Assembly: GCA_964544965.1 (NCBI GenBank)
Contig: CAZJED010000055.1
Span: 1 to 5,368, forward strand
From: UBA11869 sp964544965
Lineage (GTDB): Bacteria; Pseudomonadota; Gammaproteobacteria; Eutrophobiales; Eutrophobiaceae
Direction of reading: 5' to 3'
DNA: 5,368 nt
This document shows positions 1-4,797 of this stretch, in pieces (position 1 is the stretch's first letter; every line of letters begins with the position of its first letter). The position numbers were made by a program, and so were the translations under genes. The notes below the pieces were generated by a model. It was given only the letters and a program-made list of their open reading frames with translations. It ran no database searches and had not been told where the DNA came from.

Positions 1-858
1 AATGAGAATCAGCAAGAAAAAGCAAATCAGGTGTTAGCAGAATATCTGTTACTATTAAGTGAGGCAGGCTACGGTGCTATTACCACTAAAATTAAATCAT
101 TAGCCGAATTTTATCCTGCAGAGGATTATCATCAGGATTACTTAGTTAAAAATCCAAACGGATATTGCCCTATTCATGCAACAGGTATTAGATTTGATAC
201 TAAAAAAATGACAAAAGTTGATAATTCTTTTCTGCTTGAAGGAAAAAATATTATTGTGATTGAGGCTGAGGATTTTTGCCCTTATTGTGAAAAATTTAAA
301 AAGGATGTAACTGATATTTATCAGGGGTCAATTCCACTTACCTTTAAATTAGCTAATGGGCTTGACGGGTTAAATATTAAAACCCCTACCTGGGCGACAC
401 CAACTATTTTATTTTTAGAAAATGGCAGGGAAGTATTTGCACATCAGGGCTATATGGAGCCTGATGTTTTTTATCGGGCATTAGGTGTGTTTAAGCTGGG
501 TGAGTCAGAGGCCTACAATGTTGCGTTTAGACAAGGAACTGATGCAAGATTCTGCAAACAATATGAAGTTTTTAAAAACACACCAGACGGTGTTTTTGTT
601 GATAAATTAAGCGGCGCGGCATTATTTGATACCAATGATCGTTTTGATTCAAAAAGCGGGTGGCTGTCTTTTACCAAACCAGTTGATGGGGCAGTCTATG
701 AATTAGAGGATAATGATTATGGTATGCAGCGAATTGAAATCCGTTCAACATCCTCCGGGATTCATCTGGGTCATGTTTTTAATGACGGGCCGGACGGTAA
801 ACCCAGATACTGTATTAATGCGACAGTACTCGAATTTAAACAAAGAGAAAGTCTTTAA
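1..858 (+). CDS. msrAB: Methionine sulfoxide reductase fusion MsrA-thioredoxin-MsrB, 5' end cut off by the window
   Basis: The reading frame is open from the first base with no stop, so the gene starts to the left; the GTG at 31 is probably internal. The first ~60 residues are the C-terminal end of MsrA: FYPAEDYHQDYL and NPNGYC, whose Cys (nt 166-168) is the usual MsrA resolving cysteine. Next is a thioredoxin-like domain (about nt 230-490) with a CPYC active site (nt 277-288) and the cis-proline in WATPT (nt 400-402). The last domain (about nt 510-840) is MsrB-like: FDSKSGWLSF, YGMQRIEIRS, HLGHVFNDGP and RYCIN with the catalytic Cys at nt 811-813. Both zinc-binding CxxC pairs of classical MsrB are absent, and the usual resolving position is not Cys; a spare Cys lies at nt 553-555. 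Fusions of this kind reduce both S and R methionine sulfoxide in oxidised proteins. The N-terminal MsrA catalytic part (GCFWG) lies outside the window and is inferred. Confidence 0.9.
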   Translation, partial: NENQQEKANQVLAEYLLLLSEAGYGAITTKIKSLAEFYPAEDYHQDYLVKNPNGYCPIHATGIRFDTKKMTKVDNSFLLEGKNIIVIEAEDFCPYCEKFKKDVTDIYQGSIPLTFKLANGLDGLNIKTPTWATPTILFLENGREVFAHQGYMEPDVFYRALGVFKLGESEAYNVAFRQGTDARFCKQYEVFKNTPDGVFVDKLSGAALFDTNDRFDSKSGWLSFTKPVDGAVYELEDNDYGMQRIEIRSTSSGIHLGHVFNDGPDGKPRYCINATVLEFKQRESL

Positions 859-893
859 AACTATTAATAATAAAAATTAAGGAGTAAATCAGT

Positions 894-1442
894 ATGAGTG
901 AACGTATTGTTATGCGTGTTGGCGAAGCTTTGGTCGCGGGAGGTCCCGCTGGAACTGCTGCTGAACCGGAGGTGGTGATTGGCGAACTTGATGGACCAGT
1001 TGGTGCTGCATTTGCAAACTTAATTGGTGATCAGGCGAAAGGACATTCAAAGGTGTTAGCAATCATGAATACCGATGTTATGGTTAGACCCGCCACGCTA
1101 ATGGTGAGTAAGGTGACAGTTAATAAAGAACGATACACCAATATTTTAATGGGTACCGTGCAAGGCGCGATCGCAAATGGCGTTCTGGACTCAGTAAGAA
1201 ATGGCGACATCCCTAAAGAAAAAGCTAATGATTTAGGTATTATTGTTTCAGTTTGGCTAAACCCAATGGTAGCAACCGCAGATGACTTAGATCATAAGAT
1301 ATTATTTGATATTCACCGTAAAGCAACGGCCGTTGCTATTCATAAAGCAATGAATAATCAACCCGATATTGATTGGTTATTAGAAAATCAGGATGATATT
1401 GTTCATAAATATTATCAGATGGGATTAGACGGTAAAATATAA
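894..1442 (+). CDS. fae: Formaldehyde-activating enzyme (Fae) family paralogue, altered active site
   Basis: This 182-residue protein matches the Fae family along nearly its whole length: RVGEALV at 8-14, VVIG at 27-30, DGPVGAAFAN at 33-42, RPATLMVSKVTV at 65-76, and IPKEKANDLGIIVSVW in the second half. Fae condenses formaldehyde with tetrahydromethanopterin to methylene-H4MPT in the cytoplasm of methylotrophs and methanogens. Here, however, the invariant His of the AHIDLIIG motif, thought to be catalytic, is replaced by Glu24 (AEPEVVIG), and the FGPAQ motif reads MGTVQ at 86-90. It is therefore probably a non-canonical paralogue; enzyme activity is doubtful and a formaldehyde-binding or sensory role is possible but only inferred. 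An AAGGAG site at 879-884 sits 9 bases before the ATG. The gene begins 35 bases after the Msr gene, so the two may be cotranscribed, and it is followed by a strong terminator. The C-terminal ~30 residues (DIDWLLENQDDIVHKYY) show no motif I recognise. Confidence 0.85.
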   Translation: MSERIVMRVGEALVAGGPAGTAAEPEVVIGELDGPVGAAFANLIGDQAKGHSKVLAIMNTDVMVRPATLMVSKVTVNKERYTNILMGTVQGAIANGVLDSVRNGDIPKEKANDLGIIVSVWLNPMVATADDLDHKILFDIHRKATAVAIHKAMNNQPDIDWLLENQDDIVHKYYQMGLDGKI

Positions 1443-1458
1443 CGATCTGGATTTCCTA

Positions 1459-1498
1459 TTTGTGATGTATAATTAGTTATACATCACAAAATATTTTT
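1459..1498 (+). terminator. Intrinsic terminator after the fae-like gene
   Basis: A perfect 14-bp inverted repeat (TTTGTGATGTATAA at 1459-1472, complement at 1477-1490) closes a TTAG loop and is followed by an AT-rich run with five Ts at 1494-1498. The stem is AT-rich but long and uninterrupted, 16 bases after the stop codon. No T tract lies on the other side, so it is best read as a plus-strand terminator of the Msr-Fae unit. Confidence 0.75.
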
Positions 1499-1510
1499 AT
1501 ATTTTACGTG

Positions 1511-1536
1511 TCTGGTTCAATAAAACACCATCAAAC
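1511..1536 (-). repeat. Duplicated 3' tail of the cation transporter gene (vestigial copy)
   Basis: These 26 bases match 1716-1741 at 23 of 26 positions in the same orientation. The second copy is the last coding stretch of the transporter gene (minus strand, WCFMEPD). Read on the minus strand, the first copy gives WCFIEPDT followed by a stop, with an in-frame TGA just before the Trp codon, so it is a broken remnant. The match does not extend clearly past these limits. The two copies flank the small membrane ORF at 1561-1680. Confidence 0.7.
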
Positions 1537-1560
1537 TTAAGAAGAGGAAGAATTAGTATT

Positions 1561-1680
1561 ATGAATGATATTGCCATGAAAATATTTATCGCTTCACTTG
1601 CAGTTATAATTGTATGGTTTCTTTATTCATCGGAAAAACTGAACTCAAGTGCACAATGGGTGCTTAATCTGGTTGGTTAG
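1561..1680 (+). CDS. Small single-pass membrane peptide, 39 residues, unknown function
   Basis: The ATG at 1561 opens a 39-residue frame: a short polar start (MNDIAMK), a hydrophobic helix from about residue 8 to 21 (IFIASLAVIIVWFL), then a polar tail with a hydrophobic end (QWVLNLVG). That is the shape of a single-pass inner-membrane microprotein. A purine-rich AGAGGA at 1543-1548 lies 12 bases before the ATG, slightly far but usable. The ORF stands alone between the Fae terminator and the convergent transporter gene. I recognise no family. It lies between the two copies of the transporter-tail repeat, so it may have arrived or been rearranged together with them. Function is not inferred; coding status is moderately likely. 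Confidence 0.45.
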   Translation: MNDIAMKIFIASLAVIIVWFLYSSEKLNSSAQWVLNLVG

Positions 1681-1702
1681 ATTAAAATCTAGTTTATAAT
1701 TT
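1678..1702 (+). terminator. Weak hairpin at the end of the small membrane ORF
   Basis: TAGATT at 1678-1683 and AATCTA at 1686-1691 form a short inverted repeat overlapping the TAG stop, followed by a T/A-rich run. The tiny loop and AT-rich stem make it a weak candidate terminator between the convergent small ORF and the transporter gene. Confidence 0.25.
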
Positions 1703-2611
1703 TTATAGCTTGATATCTGGTTCCATAAAACACCATTTAACAGCCGGAACTCGTTTCTGAATTTCATCTTCAAGTTCGTTTATTTCTTTTACAGTTTCTT
1801 CAACAGTTAACCCTGGCTTCATTTTTAATTTTGCAGCTAGCATGATATCTGGCCCGAATTGAATGGTGATGGTATGCAACAGCTTTTCGATACTGTTATC
1901 TTTATTTATTATTGAATCGATTAACTTGGTAAGTTCAGGCTCTGCAGACCGACCAATAATTAATTCTTTTATTCGCCAACCACAAAAAATAGATATAGTA
2001 ATTAATATAATACCAATAGAGATTGAGCCAAGTGCATCATAGGTCGAGTTACCAGTTATACCGGCAATTGAGACAAAGATGAAAGCAACAATCAGCCCGA
2101 GTATTGCAGCCGTATCTTCTGCAAGTATGACAACTAGTTCTGCATTGCGGGTATTTTTCAGCCACTGAGATAATGTTTTTTCCTGTCTTATTTGTTTAAC
2201 TACCTTGAGCGCACCAAATAAAGCTGATGATTCCAGTAAAATACCAAAAGCCAGAACTAATAACGCCACCCATATATGCTTGAGTTCTCCGGGGTGATGT
2301 AGCTTATGCCATCCTTCATAAACTGAGTACAGACCGCCCACACTAAACAATAGAATTGCCACAATAAAACTCCAGAAATAAATAACCTTGCCATAACCTA
2401 ACGGGTGTTCTTTATCTGCAGGTTTATTTGACTGTTTAAGACCAATAAATAAAAGTATCTGGTTACTGCAATCTGCAAAGGAATGGATGGCTTCTGCTAA
2501 TAAACTACCCGAGCCAGTATAAAAGGCCGCTCCTAGTTTCGTAAAAGCAAGTCCCAGATTGGCAATAAATGCATAGAGAATTGCTTTCGTTGAATTTGCA
2601 TGACCTGACAT
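1703..2611 (-). CDS. Cation diffusion facilitator transporter, SLC30A9 (ZnT9)-like
   Basis: This 302-residue inner-membrane carrier belongs to the CDF family, which exports divalent cations such as zinc in exchange for protons. About six hydrophobic segments lie at 9-29, 36-58, 76-96, 112-136, 158-182 and 193-215, followed by a cytoplasmic domain (about 220-302) with the ferredoxin-like fold usual in the family. The TM2 metal site is H43-S-F-A-D47 in AEAIHSFADCSNQILLFIGL, the signature of the ZnT9-like branch. In TM5 the site reads LAEDTAA (E165, D166) rather than HxxxD, also typical of that branch. EHPLGYGK at 68-75 follows TM2, as in most members. I chose ATG 2611 because a GGA lies 8 bases upstream and the protein then begins MSGHANSTKA; the frame stays open to a TTG at 2638, which has no ribosome site. 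The true substrate cannot be read from the sequence. Confidence 0.92.
   Translation of the reverse strand: MSGHANSTKAILYAFIANLGLAFTKLGAAFYTGSGSLLAEAIHSFADCSNQILLFIGLKQSNKPADKEHPLGYGKVIYFWSFIVAILLFSVGGLYSVYEGWHKLHHPGELKHIWVALLVLAFGILLESSALFGALKVVKQIRQEKTLSQWLKNTRNAELVVILAEDTAAILGLIVAFIFVSIAGITGNSTYDALGSISIGIILITISIFCGWRIKELIIGRSAEPELTKLIDSIINKDNSIEKLLHTITIQFGPDIMLAAKLKMKPGLTVEETVKEINELEDEIQKRVPAVKWCFMEPDIKL
1716..1741 (-). repeat. Genuine 3' coding copy of the duplicated transporter tail
   Basis: This is the in-gene partner of the remnant at 1511-1536 (23 of 26 identical, direct orientation, 205 bases apart). Here it encodes the intact VKWCFMEPD end of the transporter. Confidence 0.7.
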
Positions 2612-2640
2612 TTTTTTAATCCATATTTGAATGCACAATT

Positions 2641-2657
2641 TGACCGTATAACGGTCA
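2641..2657. promoter_or_regulatory. Palindromic candidate operator upstream of the cation transporter
   Basis: TGACCGT, three bases, then ACGGTCA form a perfect 7-3-7 inverted repeat 30 bases upstream of the transporter ATG. On the minus strand a TTATAC resembling a -10 box sits at its centre, an arrangement typical of a dimeric repressor site. A second inverted repeat (CTGATT, four Ts, AATCAG) lies at 2664-2679. No regulator gene is in the window, so the binding protein is unknown; a metal-responsive or TetR-type factor would fit. Confidence 0.4.
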
Positions 2658-2699
2658 CCGGAACTGATTTTTTAATCAGAGTATCAGAGGAAACGAAAA

Positions 2700-2705
2700 A
2701 TTATA
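2700..2705 (-). promoter_or_regulatory. Possible -10 box (TATAAT) for the cation transporter
   Basis: A consensus TATAAT reads on the minus strand about 90 bases upstream of the transporter ATG. No convincing -35 box lies at the right distance. If used, the palindrome at 2641-2657 would lie in the leader. Confidence 0.25.
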
Positions 2706-2725
2706 AACTAATTATGAGTCGAAGA

Positions 2726-2896
2726 CTATTGAGTGTCATCACTAAGCTTCGGTGCTTCGGCTGAAGTTTTTAACTTTGCGCCTTTTTGCTTTTCAAGCTT
2801 ATGTTTTTTTGAACTCTCAATAAACAAGTCAAATTGTTGCTTAAAATAATTCGTCTTTTTTTGTTTTGCTGATTTTTCTAATGTTTCATTTATCAT
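2726..2896 (-). CDS. Small lysine-rich protein, 56 residues, unknown function
   Basis: ATG 2896 opens a 56-residue frame, beginning MINETLEKSAKQKK and ending KLSDDTQ. Its middle (NYFKQQFDLFIESSKKHKLEKQK) can form an amphipathic, strongly basic helix; the tail is acidic and polar. There is no membrane segment and no cysteine. A GAG lies 9 bases before the ATG and an AGAGG slightly farther, so the ribosome site is only fair. It runs in the same direction as the transporter gene, 114 bases upstream of it. The ordered composition (many lysines, no rare residues, hydrophobic residues at helical spacing) suggests a real gene. I recognise no family and infer no function; a nucleic-acid-binding role would be a guess from charge alone. 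Confidence 0.45.
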   Translation of the reverse strand: MINETLEKSAKQKKTNYFKQQFDLFIESSKKHKLEKQKGAKLKTSAEAPKLSDDTQ

Positions 2897-2959
2897 TTAT
2901 TTATTCTCTACCTCTTATAGGTTGCCTTGGCAATCTCAGAGGTGTTGAGAGACCAACGC

Positions 2960-2992
2960 TTTAGCAGTATTTATGAATCGCCCTGCAAGTTG
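2960..2992. repeat. Direct repeat copy 1 (33 bases)
   Basis: It begins TTTAGCAGTATTTATG and ends CAAGTTG. It is identical to 3061-3093 at 29 of 33 positions. The copies start 101 bases apart, and a GGCGTAA motif follows each copy on the plus strand (3015-3021 and 3104-3110). On the minus strand the block is followed at once by the imperfect hairpin at 2927-2956. Confidence 0.75.
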
Positions 2993-3019
2993 TTACTTAA
3001 ACCAGCGATTTTTTGGCGT

Positions 3020-3053
3020 AAAAAAACCCACTCAGCATTTGCTAAAGTAGGTT
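3020..3053 (-). terminator. Minus-strand intrinsic-terminator-like hairpin inside the repeat region
   Basis: Read on the minus strand, AACCTAC (3053-3047) pairs with GTGGGTT (3031-3025), allowing one G-U pair; an inner AGC/GCT pair extends it, and seven Ts follow (3026-3020). The shape is that of an intrinsic terminator, but no protein gene on the minus strand lies upstream. It could end a short RNA starting in repeat copy 2, where TTGAGC (3100-3095) and TATAAA (3076-3071) on the minus strand, 18 bases apart, resemble a promoter. Confidence 0.4.
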
Positions 3054-3060
3054 ACCCTCG

Positions 3061-3093
3061 TTTAGCAGTATTTATAAAACGCCCTACAAGCTG
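3061..3093. repeat. Direct repeat copy 2 (33 bases)
   Basis: It begins TTTAGCAGTATTTATA and ends CAAGCTG, with four substitutions relative to copy 1 at 2960-2992. On the minus strand it contains a TATAAA box and is followed at once by the terminator-like hairpin at 3020-3053, mirroring the block-then-hairpin layout of copy 1. Confidence 0.75.
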
Positions 3094-3195
3094 AGCTCAA
3101 ATCGGCGTAATCACAAGACTACGCCTATTACTTTAAATGTCAAATATAAGACTATGATTTATATGAGGTGTTACAAAATACAACAATCTTTCATC

Positions 3196-3213
3196 TTGGC
3201 AGCATATATGCTT
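3196..3213 (+). promoter_or_regulatory. Possible sigma-54-type promoter for the NTF2-like/Gre operon
   Basis: TTGGCA then ATGCTT, with the GG and GC dinucleotides exactly 10 bases apart, resemble the -24/-12 elements of RpoN promoters (YTGGCAC...TTGC). The core also overlaps a perfect 12-base palindrome AGCATATATGCT (3201-3212), which could instead be an operator. No good sigma-70 pair was found close by. The start of transcription would fall near 3223, about 65 bases before the ATG at 3290. Confidence 0.33.
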
Positions 3214-3289
3214 AGGTTAACCATAGCTCTAATTACTGGTAATATTTTTTTTCAGGCTTAATTTTTTAGAAAATAAAGAGGATAGTGAT

Positions 3290-3652
3290 ATGGTTGATGC
3301 GAATGATAAGACGATGATTGAGAAGGCAGTTCAGTTCTACATTGATGGGGCAAAATCAGGTCGGGGTGATGATATGAAACCTGCCTTTCATGAGGATGCC
3401 ACAATCTTTGGTTATATCGGCCCGGACTTATTTGCCGGACCTATTCAGAAGCTTTTTGATTGGAATGATGAGAACGGCCCGGCGGCTGATATCAAAACAG
3501 AAATTTCCGAGATGGATATTGCAGGCACCATTGCCACCGTCCGACTTGAAAGTGATAACTGGACAGGGCATAAATTTACTGATTTTTTCACGCTACTTAA
3601 AGTTGATGGGACATGGAAGATTATGAATAAGGTCTTTCACCTTCACGCTTAA
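3290..3652 (+). CDS. NTF2-like (SnoaL / lumazine-binding-like) family protein
   Basis: This 120-residue soluble protein has the cone-shaped NTF2-like pattern. An N-terminal helix (MIEKAVQFYIDGAKSG, 9-24) is followed by MKPAFHEDATIFGYIG at 29-44, a middle helix (PIQKLFDWNDENGP), and C-terminal strands IATVRLES, FTDFFTLLKVDGTWKIMNKVFH. It most resembles the putative lumazine-binding subgroup (Lumazine_bd_2). Members of this fold include small enzymes and ligand-binding proteins, so the substrate cannot be assigned. There is no signal peptide and no cysteine. A GAGGA site at 3278-3282 lies 7 bases before the ATG. It is the first gene of a plus-strand run, with the Gre-like gene starting 19 bases after its stop. 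Confidence 0.78.
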   Translation: MVDANDKTMIEKAVQFYIDGAKSGRGDDMKPAFHEDATIFGYIGPDLFAGPIQKLFDWNDENGPAADIKTEISEMDIAGTIATVRLESDNWTGHKFTDFFTLLKVDGTWKIMNKVFHLHA

Positions 3653-3671
3653 ATTTTATAAATGATTTAAT

Positions 3672-4172
3672 ATGAGCCGTGCTTTTGTAAAAGAACCAGA
3701 TGGCGATCAGGCTGAAACAGATCTGCCGGTCCGTCCGCAAAGTAAACATCCAAATTACATCACCATGAAAGGTTTAGAGAAACAAAAAGCGTATCTGCGT
3801 GAGTTGATATCAGAATGCTCAGCATTAAAAATATCAAATACACTGGCTGATAAAAATAAAATCAAATTATTAAATGCTGATATTACTTATCTTAAACAAC
3901 GCGTTGAATCAGCAATACCTGTTAAGGTTGAAGCACAAGAGGGGGAGGATATCCGTTTTGGCGCTACCGTTACTTTAGTTGATGATAACAACACACAGTA
4001 TAAATTTACTATTGTTGGTCAGGATGAGGTCGATACTGAAAACGGATTAATTAGTTGGGTATCACCACTTGCGTCAGCATTAATTGGGAAACAGGTGGGT
4101 GATGTGATTATCTGGACAAGGCCGGTTGGAGTCCTGGAACTTGAGATAGAAGAGTTCGACTACAACAGTTAA
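3672..4172 (+). CDS. GreA/GreB-family transcription elongation factor, GreB-like, non-acidic tip
   Basis: This 166-residue protein starts MSRAFVKE and continues LPVRPQSKHPNYIT, a conserved opening of a proteobacterial GreB-like subgroup; that decides the start, since no clear ribosome site precedes the ATG. Residues about 33-82 form a helical coiled coil (GLEKQKAYLRELISE ... KLLNADITYLKQRV). Residues about 92-163 form the FKBP-like C-terminal domain: FGATVTLVDD, YKFTIVGQDEVD, ISWVSPLASALIGKQVGD. Gre factors enter the RNA polymerase secondary channel and stimulate cleavage of backtracked transcripts using two acidic residues at the coiled-coil tip (the SENA region). Here the tip is short and reads SALKISNTLADKNK, without that acidic pair. 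It probably binds polymerase, but cleavage activity is doubtful; a regulatory role like other secondary-channel proteins is inferred. It follows the NTF2-like gene by 19 bases and precedes the CPXCG gene by 16. Confidence 0.85.
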   Translation: MSRAFVKEPDGDQAETDLPVRPQSKHPNYITMKGLEKQKAYLRELISECSALKISNTLADKNKIKLLNADITYLKQRVESAIPVKVEAQEGEDIRFGATVTLVDDNNTQYKFTIVGQDEVDTENGLISWVSPLASALIGKQVGDVIIWTRPVGVLELEIEEFDYNS

Positions 4173-4188
4173 TCTAACGCCAAATAAT

Positions 4189-4380
4189 TTGCCCGGTCTT
4201 AAAGAACAAGCTATTCAGTGTCCCTATTGCGGTGAGGGGATTAGTATTCTGGTTGATTGTAGTGTTGAAGACCAATCTTACATTGAAGATTGCGAGATTT
4301 GTTGTCGCCCCATCAGTATATGGATAAATATTGATTCGAATCAGGAAATAGGGATTACCGTACGGCATGAGAATGAATGA
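4189..4380 (+). CDS. CPXCG-motif cysteine-rich zinc-ribbon-like protein
   Basis: This 63-residue protein has CPYCGE at 11-16 and DCEICCRPI at 34-42, joined by LVDCSVEDQSYIE, which is the pattern of the CPXCG cysteine-rich family. The paired cysteines probably bind one zinc ion. The molecular role of the family is unknown. The start is the TTG at 4189: the frame opens only after a stop at 4147-4149, contains no ATG or GTG before the motif, and TTG places the CPYCG at the usual distance of about ten residues. There is no clear ribosome site, so translation may be coupled to the Gre-like gene, whose stop ends 16 bases before. The last residues are polar and acidic (RHENE). Confidence 0.8.
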   Translation: MPGLKEQAIQCPYCGEGISILVDCSVEDQSYIEDCEICCRPISIWINIDSNQEIGITVRHENE

Positions 4381-4417
4381 CAATAGCGTTATTTTAATGT
4401 AATCCATCACTGGTAAA

Positions 4418-4780
4418 ATGACTTTATACTTAACCGATTTTGTTGTTGTTATTCATGCGTTATTTATTATTTTTGTTTTATTTGGTGGTTTAGTTGTACT
4501 GAAATGGCACCAGGTTATGTGGATTCATATCCCGTGCGCACTATGGGGTGCTGCAATTGAATTTTTTGGTTGGGTTTGTCCATTAACCTATCTCGAAATT
4601 TATCTCCGCGAAATTGGTAATACTAATTCTTATGATGACAGTTTTATCCAGCATTACTTATTACCGGTGATTTATCCTTCAGGATTAACGACAGATATTC
4701 AATTCCTGCTTGGTGTTATTGTCATCGCGATTAATCTTATTATTTATTTTATTGTCTGGCGTTATCGATGTGAGAAATAA
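4418..4780 (+). CDS. DUF2784 family inner-membrane protein
   Basis: This 120-residue protein has hydrophobic segments at about 5-28 (LTDFVVVIHALFIIFVLFGG), 33-53 and 94-115. The family signatures are clear: IHALFIIFVLFGGLVVLKW near the N-terminus, HIPCALWGAAIEFFGWVCPLTYLE at 37-60, and FIQHYLLPVIYPSGLT at 76-91. These match DUF2784, a small membrane protein of unknown function found widely in proteobacteria. The conserved His and Cys residues suggest a ligand or redox role, but that is only inferred. It starts 37 bases after the CPXCG gene and is probably the last gene of the operon; ribosome-site support is weak (GG seven bases before the ATG). Confidence 0.85.
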   Translation: MTLYLTDFVVVIHALFIIFVLFGGLVVLKWHQVMWIHIPCALWGAAIEFFGWVCPLTYLEIYLREIGNTNSYDDSFIQHYLLPVIYPSGLTTDIQFLLGVIVIAINLIIYFIVWRYRCEK

Positions 4781-4797
4781 AAAAAGTGGTTTTTATT
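4776..4797. terminator. AT-only hairpin between two convergent genes
   Basis: AATAAAAA at 4776-4783 and TTTTTATT at 4790-4797 form an 8-bp stem around AAGTGG, spanning both stop codons of the convergent DUF2784 and Mop genes. With only A-T pairs it is weak, but its place and symmetry suit a short bidirectional terminator. Confidence 0.35.

Larger units (their letters stand above)
2897..3289. other. Gene-poor stretch with direct repeats, hairpins and a candidate promoter
   Basis: No convincing protein gene lies here. It holds the two 33-base direct repeats listed separately, an imperfect hairpin at 2927-2956 (TTGG and TCTCA pairing with TGAGA and CCAA), a terminator-like hairpin at 3020-3053 read on the minus strand, and a short inverted repeat GGCGTA/TACGCC at 3104-3109 and 3120-3125. 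Near the right end are a possible sigma-54-type promoter (3196-3213) and a weak stem ATTAC/GTAAT at 3232-3243 followed by eight Ts. Confidence 0.6.

Noticed and set aside
31..33. GTG at 31 as the start of the Msr gene
   Set aside because: The frame is open to base 1, and the upstream residues continue the MsrA helix, so the gene starts outside the window.
1167..1174. GCGATCGC octamer (HIP1-like)
   Set aside because: A single copy inside the fae-like coding region; it has no meaning without genome-wide enrichment.
2612..2638. Nine-residue N-terminal extension of the cation transporter from TTG 2638
   Set aside because: No ribosome site before TTG; the ATG at 2611 has a well-placed GGA and fits family starts. 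The extension would also run close to the palindrome.
2960..3093. CRISPR-like pair of repeats
   Set aside because: Only two copies, four mismatches, a 68-base gap containing a hairpin, and no cas gene nearby.
2920..3130. Integron attC-type recombination sites
   Set aside because: No paired RYYYAAC/GTTRRRY ends with the attC fold, no integrase, and a spacing too short for a cassette.
3154..3261. 35-codon hydrophobic ORF starting ATG at 3154
   Set aside because: No ribosome site, and it spans the candidate promoter and weak hairpin upstream of the NTF2-like gene; most likely chance.
4174..4410. Minus-strand 78-codon frame opposite the CPXCG gene
   Set aside because: It is antisense to a recognisable zinc-ribbon gene and its translation has no family features.
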